Below are positions 59,439 through 64,000 of a stretch of DNA of 64,000 nt, piece after piece. Under the pieces are notes generated by a model. It had not been told where the DNA came from. It was given only the letters and a program-made list of their open reading frames with translations, and searched no databases. The first letter of the stretch is position 1, and every line of letters begins with the position of its first letter. Made by a program: the position numbers and the translations under genes. This stretch comes from Gammaproteobacteria bacterium (GTDB lineage: Bacteria > Pseudomonadota > Gammaproteobacteria > Eutrophobiales > Eutrophobiaceae), in NCBI GenBank assembly GCA_004297165.1, contig SCUJ01000008.1:434001-498000 (forward strand), written 5' to 3'.

Positions 59439-60882
59439 TCAAATCGGCAAACAAACGCGCATAGCCTCTGGCGCTGTTTTGCCAACTGAAATCCTTCTGC
59501 ATGGCTGAAGTGACCAACCTCTGCCATGCGCGGGCATCGCCCCGGCGCATGGCAAGCGCCCGCCGCACTGCCGTCACCAGACTGCTCGTGGCAGGCTCCT
59601 GAAATTGAAATCCCGTCGCTGTCCCGTCCTTCAAGGATTGATCATCGACATCGGTGATTGTATCCGCCAGTCCGCCGGTTGCGCACACCACCGGGATACA
59701 ACCATAACGGAGGGCATATAGTTGTGTCAGCCCGCAGGGTTCAAACCGCGAAGGCATGAGCAACAAATCGGCGCTGGCCTGGATGCGGTGCGCCAAACCC
59801 TCGTCGAAATACAGGCAAACCGACATCTGTCCGGCCCTCGCGCTGGCCGCCGTCAGCAACGCAGTCTCAAAACCTGATTCCCCCGTGCCCAGTACGACCA
59901 GTTGCAGATCGTTATCGGGCAACAAATCCGCCAGACCAAAGAGTATCAAATCGGTGCCTTTCTGCCCGGTAAGCCTGCTGATATGGGCAAGAATTATGGC
60001 CTCGGGATCCCGGTTCAGGCCCAGTTCCTCCTGCAGTTCGAGTTTGTTCAGCCTCCGCTTCTCCAAGCTGTCTATCCAATAGTGATGCCAGATGTGCGTA
60101 TCATTGCGCGGATCCCAGTACCGATAATCGACACCGTTCAGAATCCCTGTCAATTGCTCCCGTCGATTCGACAGCAAGCCATCCATCCCACAACCGTATT
60201 CGGGCGTGGTGATCTCCTCGGCGTAACGCGGACTGACGGTTATCAATCGATCGGCGTAAACCAACCCACCCTTTATGAATGACATATTGCCGTAGAACTC
60301 CAGCGCATCGGGTGACCAGAAGCCGGCCGGCAGCCGCAAGGATCGAAACAATTCGTAAGGAAAGATCCCCTGATAAGCGAGATTGTGGATAGTGAACACA
60401 ACAGGCAGGCGACTGCCGCCGGCCTTGAGGAGCGCCGGCGCCAGCCCGGTATGCCAGTCATTGCATTGCAGCAGATCGGGACGCCAATGCAGTCCGGTTT
60501 GATTCAAGGCCATTGCCACAATCACCCTGCAGAACTGTGCATAACGCAGGGCATTATCCGGCCAGTCGGCCCCGCTCGAGTCTGTGTAAGGTCCGCCGGG
60601 CCGGTCATACAATTCCGGAATATCCACCAGATAGACGGGCACCTGACTGTCTGGCAGGGTGACTTGCAATATCCGGTAGCGTATTCCCGCTTCCGGCAGA
60701 CTGGTCTCGGCGCAGACCCGGTATTCATGAATCTGGCTTAATATCGAACGATAGGCAGGCATCACGATCCGTACATCGATCCCCGACTCGTTCAGGGCCA
60801 TGGGCAGATAACACGCCACGTCCGCGAGACCGCCGGTTTTGACCCAGGGAAAAACCTCACTCACGGCAAACAACACGCTCAT
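59398..60882 (-). CDS. glgA: Glycogen synthase
   Basis: A 494-residue GT5 enzyme that builds alpha-1,4-glucan from ADP-glucose. The KTGGLADV motif lies near the start, and the C-terminal glycosyltransferase motifs [20 protein letters not shown] and [12 protein letters not shown] are present. It is the last gene of the glk-glgB-glgA operon and overlaps glgB by 4 bp. Its 3' end runs 41 bp into dsbA; the frame has no earlier stop. Confidence 0.95.
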   Translation of the reverse strand: MSVLFAVSEVFPWVKTGGLADVACYLPMALNESGIDVRIVMPAYRSILSQIHEYRVCAETSLPEAGIRYRILQVTLPDSQVPVYLVDIPELYDRPGGPYTDSSGADWPDNALRYAQFCRVIVAMALNQTGLHWRPDLLQCNDWHTGLAPALLKAGGSRLPVVFTIHNLAYQGIFPYELFRSLRLPAGFWSPDALEFYGNMSFIKGGLVYADRLITVSPRYAEEITTPEYGCGMDGLLSNRREQLTGILNGVDYRYWDPRNDTHIWHHYWIDSLEKRRLNKLELQEELGLNRDPEAIILAHISRLTGQKGTDLILFGLADLLPDNDLQLVVLGTGESGFETALLTAASARAGQMSVCLYFDEGLAHRIQASADLLLMPSRFEPCGLTQLYALRYGCIPVVCATGGLADTITDVDDQSLKDGTATGFQFQEPATSSLVTAVRRALAMRRGDARAWQRLVTSAMQKDFSWQNSARGYARLFADLISATPYRPVGRLP

Positions 60883-63080
60883 GACACCCGTTCCAGAATC
60901 AAACCCCCGAGCGGGGGCAGCTTCAAGGTGATCGAGTCCTGACGGCCCATCCAGGGAATTGTTGTGCTTTGCACGCCATCGCTGTTGCCGATATCCCCGC
61001 CGCCGTAGAAACGCGAATCGGAATTGAAGAGTTCCCGGTAGTAACCAGACGCCGGCACTCCGAGACGGTAGTCATGCCTGGGTACCGGAGTGAAGTTCAG
61101 GACAATGACCAGCACGGCAGAGTCCCCTCGCCGCAAATAACTCAGCACCGACTGGGAGGCGTCATGACAATCGATCCACTCGAAACCCTCCTGTTTAAAG
61201 TCATATTGGTGCAGTGGCGCCCGCTCGACATACAAGCGATTGAGCGCCGCGATCAGGTCCCTGATTTGTGCATGAGCCGTGATCCCGAGGAGCTCCCAAT
61301 TCAAAGGGCTGTCGCTCGACCATTCATTCCACTGCGCGAGTTCGTTGCCCATGAACAGGAGTTTTTTACCCGGATAGGTGTACATGTAGGTATACAGGAG
61401 GCGGAGATTGGCGAATCGCTGCCACTCGTCTCCCGGCATTTTTCTCAGCATCGATCCCTTGCCGTGCACCACCTCATCATGGGAAAACGGCAGGATGAAA
61501 TTTTCGTGAAATGCGTAGAGCAGCCCGAAGGTGAGCTGCTCATGATGATAAAGCCGATGGATCGGGTCCTTGGTCAGGTACATGAGGGTATCGTGCATCC
61601 ATCCCATGTTCCATTTCATGGAGAAACCGAGCCCGCCGACCCAGGGCGGGCGGGTGACCTGTGGCCACGCGGTCGATTCCTCCGCGATTGTCACTACACC
61701 CGGGTAAGTCCCCAACAACCGGCTGTTGAGATCGCGCAGGAAATCGATCGCCTCGAGATTTTCGTTGCCGCCGTACTGGTTAGGCAGCCATTCGCCTGCC
61801 TTGCGCGAATAATCCAGATATAACATCGAGGCCACGGCATCCACCCGCAGACCGTCGAGATGAAATTCGTCGACCCAGTAAAAGGCATTCGAGATCAGAA
61901 AATCCCTGACCTCGTTGCGGCTGTAGTTGAAGATGAGCGTGCCCCAGTCGCGATGTTCCCCCCGGCGCGGATCGTCGTGTTCATAGAGCGGGGTGCCGTC
62001 ATAGCGCGCCAGGGCATGATCATCCTTCGGAAAGTGTCCGGCCACCCAGTCGAGAATGACGCCGATGTTGTGGCAATGGCAGAGATCCACGAAATAACGG
62101 AAATCGTCCGCGCCGCCGAAGCGGCTGGTGGGTGCGAAGAAACCGGTGGTCTGGTAACCCCAGGAGGCATCCAGGGGATGTTCGGTCACGGGCAGCAATT
62201 CCACATGGGTGAAACCGAGTTCCGCCAGATAAGGGACGAGCTGCCCGGCGAGTTCCCGGTAATTGAGGAACCCGCCGTCCCCGGCGCGGCGCCAGGAACC
62301 GAGATGCAACTCGTAGATGGTCATCGGTTCGTGCAACCAGTCGCGTCGCGCTCGCCGTTCGAGCCAGTCCCCGTCGCGCCAATGCCAGCGGCTTGCGGCT
62401 GGCACGATGCTGGCGTTCGCCGGACGCATCTCGAAGGCCCGGCCATAGGGATCGGCCTTTAGCAGGATGGCGCCGGCATCCCGGTTACGGATCTCGAATT
62501 TGTAGCGGTTGCCCGGCTCTATGCCCGGTATGAAGATCTCCCAGATCCCGGTGCTGCTGCGCACGTTCATCGGGTGCCAGCGGCCATCCCAGGCATTGAA
62601 ATCCCCCACCACGCTGACGCGGCTCGCATTCGGCGCCCAGGTGGCGAAATGTACGCCCTCGATCCCGTCAACGCTGGTCAAGTTGGCGCCGAGTATGCGA
62701 TAGGCCTGCTGATGCCGGCCTTCATGAAAGATATGCATATCGAAATCGCCGATGAGCGGCGGGAAGGCGTAGGGTTCATAACGGAGGTGGGAATTGCCCG
62801 CGCGATCGAGCCAACGGATGCGAAAATGTTTTGGCAGGCGTTCGGCAGGGCCGGACCATTGAAAGAGGTCCGTTTCTCCATGGCGTTGCATGGCCTCTCC
62901 CGTTTCGATCAGCGTCACCTCAAGGGCGCCGGGAACCAGACAGCGTGCCGTTACTGTTTTTCCGTCGCCGTGACCGTGCCTGCCGAGGATCGATCCGGGG
63001 TAGTGATGATTCGTGTGGAGCAGGCGATCCAGTTCCTGGCGCGGGATGGATTCGCTCACGTTCGCGATTTTCCGCGTCAT
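60879..63080 (-). CDS. glgB: 1,4-alpha-glucan branching enzyme
   Basis: A 733-residue GH13 enzyme with N-terminal carbohydrate-binding domains ([20 protein letters not shown]), the barrel motifs [25 protein letters not shown] with the catalytic aspartate, AEESTAWP and [14 protein letters not shown], and a C-terminal beta domain. It makes alpha-1,6 branches in glycogen. It overlaps glk by 4 bp and glgA by 4 bp, so the operon is translationally coupled. Confidence 0.96.
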   Translation of the reverse strand: MTRKIANVSESIPRQELDRLLHTNHHYPGSILGRHGHGDGKTVTARCLVPGALEVTLIETGEAMQRHGETDLFQWSGPAERLPKHFRIRWLDRAGNSHLRYEPYAFPPLIGDFDMHIFHEGRHQQAYRILGANLTSVDGIEGVHFATWAPNASRVSVVGDFNAWDGRWHPMNVRSSTGIWEIFIPGIEPGNRYKFEIRNRDAGAILLKADPYGRAFEMRPANASIVPAASRWHWRDGDWLERRARRDWLHEPMTIYELHLGSWRRAGDGGFLNYRELAGQLVPYLAELGFTHVELLPVTEHPLDASWGYQTTGFFAPTSRFGGADDFRYFVDLCHCHNIGVILDWVAGHFPKDDHALARYDGTPLYEHDDPRRGEHRDWGTLIFNYSRNEVRDFLISNAFYWVDEFHLDGLRVDAVASMLYLDYSRKAGEWLPNQYGGNENLEAIDFLRDLNSRLLGTYPGVVTIAEESTAWPQVTRPPWVGGLGFSMKWNMGWMHDTLMYLTKDPIHRLYHHEQLTFGLLYAFHENFILPFSHDEVVHGKGSMLRKMPGDEWQRFANLRLLYTYMYTYPGKKLLFMGNELAQWNEWSSDSPLNWELLGITAHAQIRDLIAALNRLYVERAPLHQYDFKQEGFEWIDCHDASQSVLSYLRRGDSAVLVIVLNFTPVPRHDYRLGVPASGYYRELFNSDSRFYGGGDIGNSDGVQSTTIPWMGRQDSITLKLPPLGGLILERVS

Positions 63081-64000
63081 AAGTCGTCGATCAGCCCCGC
63101 GTATTCGGCGGCGATCATCGCGGCGCCCGCCAGATTGACGTCCGTGGTGGTCATATATACCGGAAAGATCTTCAGCCAGTCCGCTCGCACCGGATTTTCA
63201 TGGAATGCCCGCAGGAATCCGCTCTCCCGGATCAGGGCCAGGTTCTGCCGGGTCGATTCCCCCGCCAGAAAGACGCCGCCGAAGGCCTGAAATCCCAACG
63301 CGAGCAGTTGGGCGAGACTGCCCGCGCATCGATAGAAGATCTCCAGCGCGGCGCGACAGAGAACATCCTTCGCTCCCGCACGGTTTGCGATCGCCGCCGC
63401 CGACATGACTTCGACCGATTCCGCGTCGTGCGCCGCATGCCGCCCAAGGCAGGCGTAGATGCGTTCAAGTCCCCGGCCGGAAATAAAATCCTCCCAGGAC
63501 GGCCGCCCGCCAGGGATTTCGTCCCGCAGCGCCGCCAGAACCGCCGCCTGCTCGGCATCAAGCTCGGGGATGGGTGTATGTTGCAGCTCGCAGGAGACGG
63601 TAACCAGACGCCGGCCGCGTCCGGGTATGGGATCCTCCAGCACGCCGGCCACGCCGGTTCCGGTGCCCGGCATGAGGATAACGGAGTTCTTCCTGCGTCC
63701 GGCCTGTTGCCCGTCGCCTGGCGCCAGCGTCATCAAATCTATCTCAGCCAGTTTTCGGTGGTGGGCCGCCACGCTCGCGGCCGCGGCCTCCATGTCATTC
63801 ACCATCACGGTGTGATCCACGGGCAGGCCGCACTCCGCGAGCTCCGCGAGATGCAGATCGGGGACACCCTCCCAGTTCGTCATGGATACCGAGACATCCG
63901 TCATTGGACCCGCGCAACAAAATACGGCTTGGCGAGGCTGGCGTTCAAGCTCATCGATTGTCTCGCCGAGATATCCGAGGAACGATTGTTTGCGGGAGAC
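63077..64000 (-). CDS. glk: Glucokinase (N-terminus outside the window)
   Basis: The frame is open to the last base; 307 residues are visible and an N-terminal part with the ATP-binding strand is missing. Marks of bacterial glucokinase are [28 protein letters not shown] with the catalytic aspartate, [12 protein letters not shown] and [11 protein letters not shown]. It phosphorylates glucose and feeds glycogen metabolism with glgB and glgA. An internal ATG at 63904 is not the true start, since the preceding codons also match the family. Confidence 0.88.
   Translation of the reverse strand, partial: VSRKQSFLGYLGETIDELERQPRQAVFCCAGPMTDVSVSMTNWEGVPDLHLAELAECGLPVDHTVMVNDMEAAAASVAAHHRKLAEIDLMTLAPGDGQQAGRRKNSVILMPGTGTGVAGVLEDPIPGRGRRLVTVSCELQHTPIPELDAEQAAVLAALRDEIPGGRPSWEDFISGRGLERIYACLGRHAAHDAESVEVMSAAAIANRAGAKDVLCRAALEIFYRCAGSLAQLLALGFQAFGGVFLAGESTRQNLALIRESGFLRAFHENPVRADWLKIFPVYMTTTDVNLAGAAMIAAEYAGLIDDL

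Noticed and set aside
1-64000. CRISPR arrays, insertion sequences, prophage genes
   Set aside because: No regularly spaced direct repeats, transposase, integrase or phage structural gene was recognised anywhere in the window.

Overview
The window reads as a chromosomal segment of a GC-rich gammaproteobacterium. The clearest markers are the blocks ndk-rlmN-pilW-rodZ-hisS-yfgM-bamB-der and dapA-bamC, the pair rpe-trpE, cytochrome c4 followed by dsbA, and a SUF operon led by an IscR-type Rrf2 regulator. Sulfur and iron-sulfur metabolism, cytochrome c4 and an energy-converting membrane complex would fit an autotrophic or sulfur-metabolising member of the Chromatiales/Acidiferrobacterales type, but that placement is inference. 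No rRNA, tRNA or CRISPR array was recognised.

Layout. 1-3202: end of a Pat-type protein acetyltransferase, a secreted protein of unknown function and a type B carboxylesterase. 3299-10437: a six-gene Hyf-like operon (B, C, E, F, G, I) whose large subunit has lost the cysteines that bind the NiFe centre, so it is an energy-converting hydrogenase-related (Ehr) complex rather than a hydrogenase. 10543-13123: a ribbon-helix-helix regulator and two consecutive exported selenoproteins, a UGSC-type protein with in-frame UGA at 11245 and a rhodanese with in-frame UGA at 12980. Each UGA is followed by a hairpin that fits a bacterial SECIS.

13192-18748 is an accessory island downstream of trpE: a nucleotidyltransferase/RHH pair with a palindromic operator, a small secreted protein, an orphan HigA-like antitoxin, an antitoxin with a broken toxin, and an operon of DUF6998, cN-I type 5'-nucleotidase and DUF3800. 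Three of these units sit behind copies of one promoter/leader repeat (TGGACA-N18-TATACT); a fourth copy lies at 37.6 kb ahead of an unknown exported protein. The DUF6998-DUF3800 unit is bracketed by direct repeats, both containing the last codons of trpE.

18749-35732 is largely housekeeping: tryptophan and pentose phosphate metabolism, a HupE/UreJ membrane pair, queuosine synthesis, PhoH, lysine biosynthesis, BAM outer-membrane assembly, Der, histidyl-tRNA synthetase, RodZ, PilW, RlmN and Ndk. 35849-36680 is a vapBC module between 44-bp direct repeats. 37791-44955 is the SUF operon with a near-perfect IscR type 1 box. 45100-49962 holds an ABC-F protein with no ordinary start codon, CysE, a HesA/JAMM pair and Tpx.

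50106-52810 is an export-linked set (porin, FMN-binding protein with a flavinylation motif, PepSY protein) downstream of an AT-rich region with Fur-like sequences, probably an iron-related redox system. 53385-59438 holds LemA-GIDE, an SH3 protein, exonuclease III, L31, EngB, cytochrome c4 and DsbA. The window closes with the glycogen operon glk-glgB-glgA.
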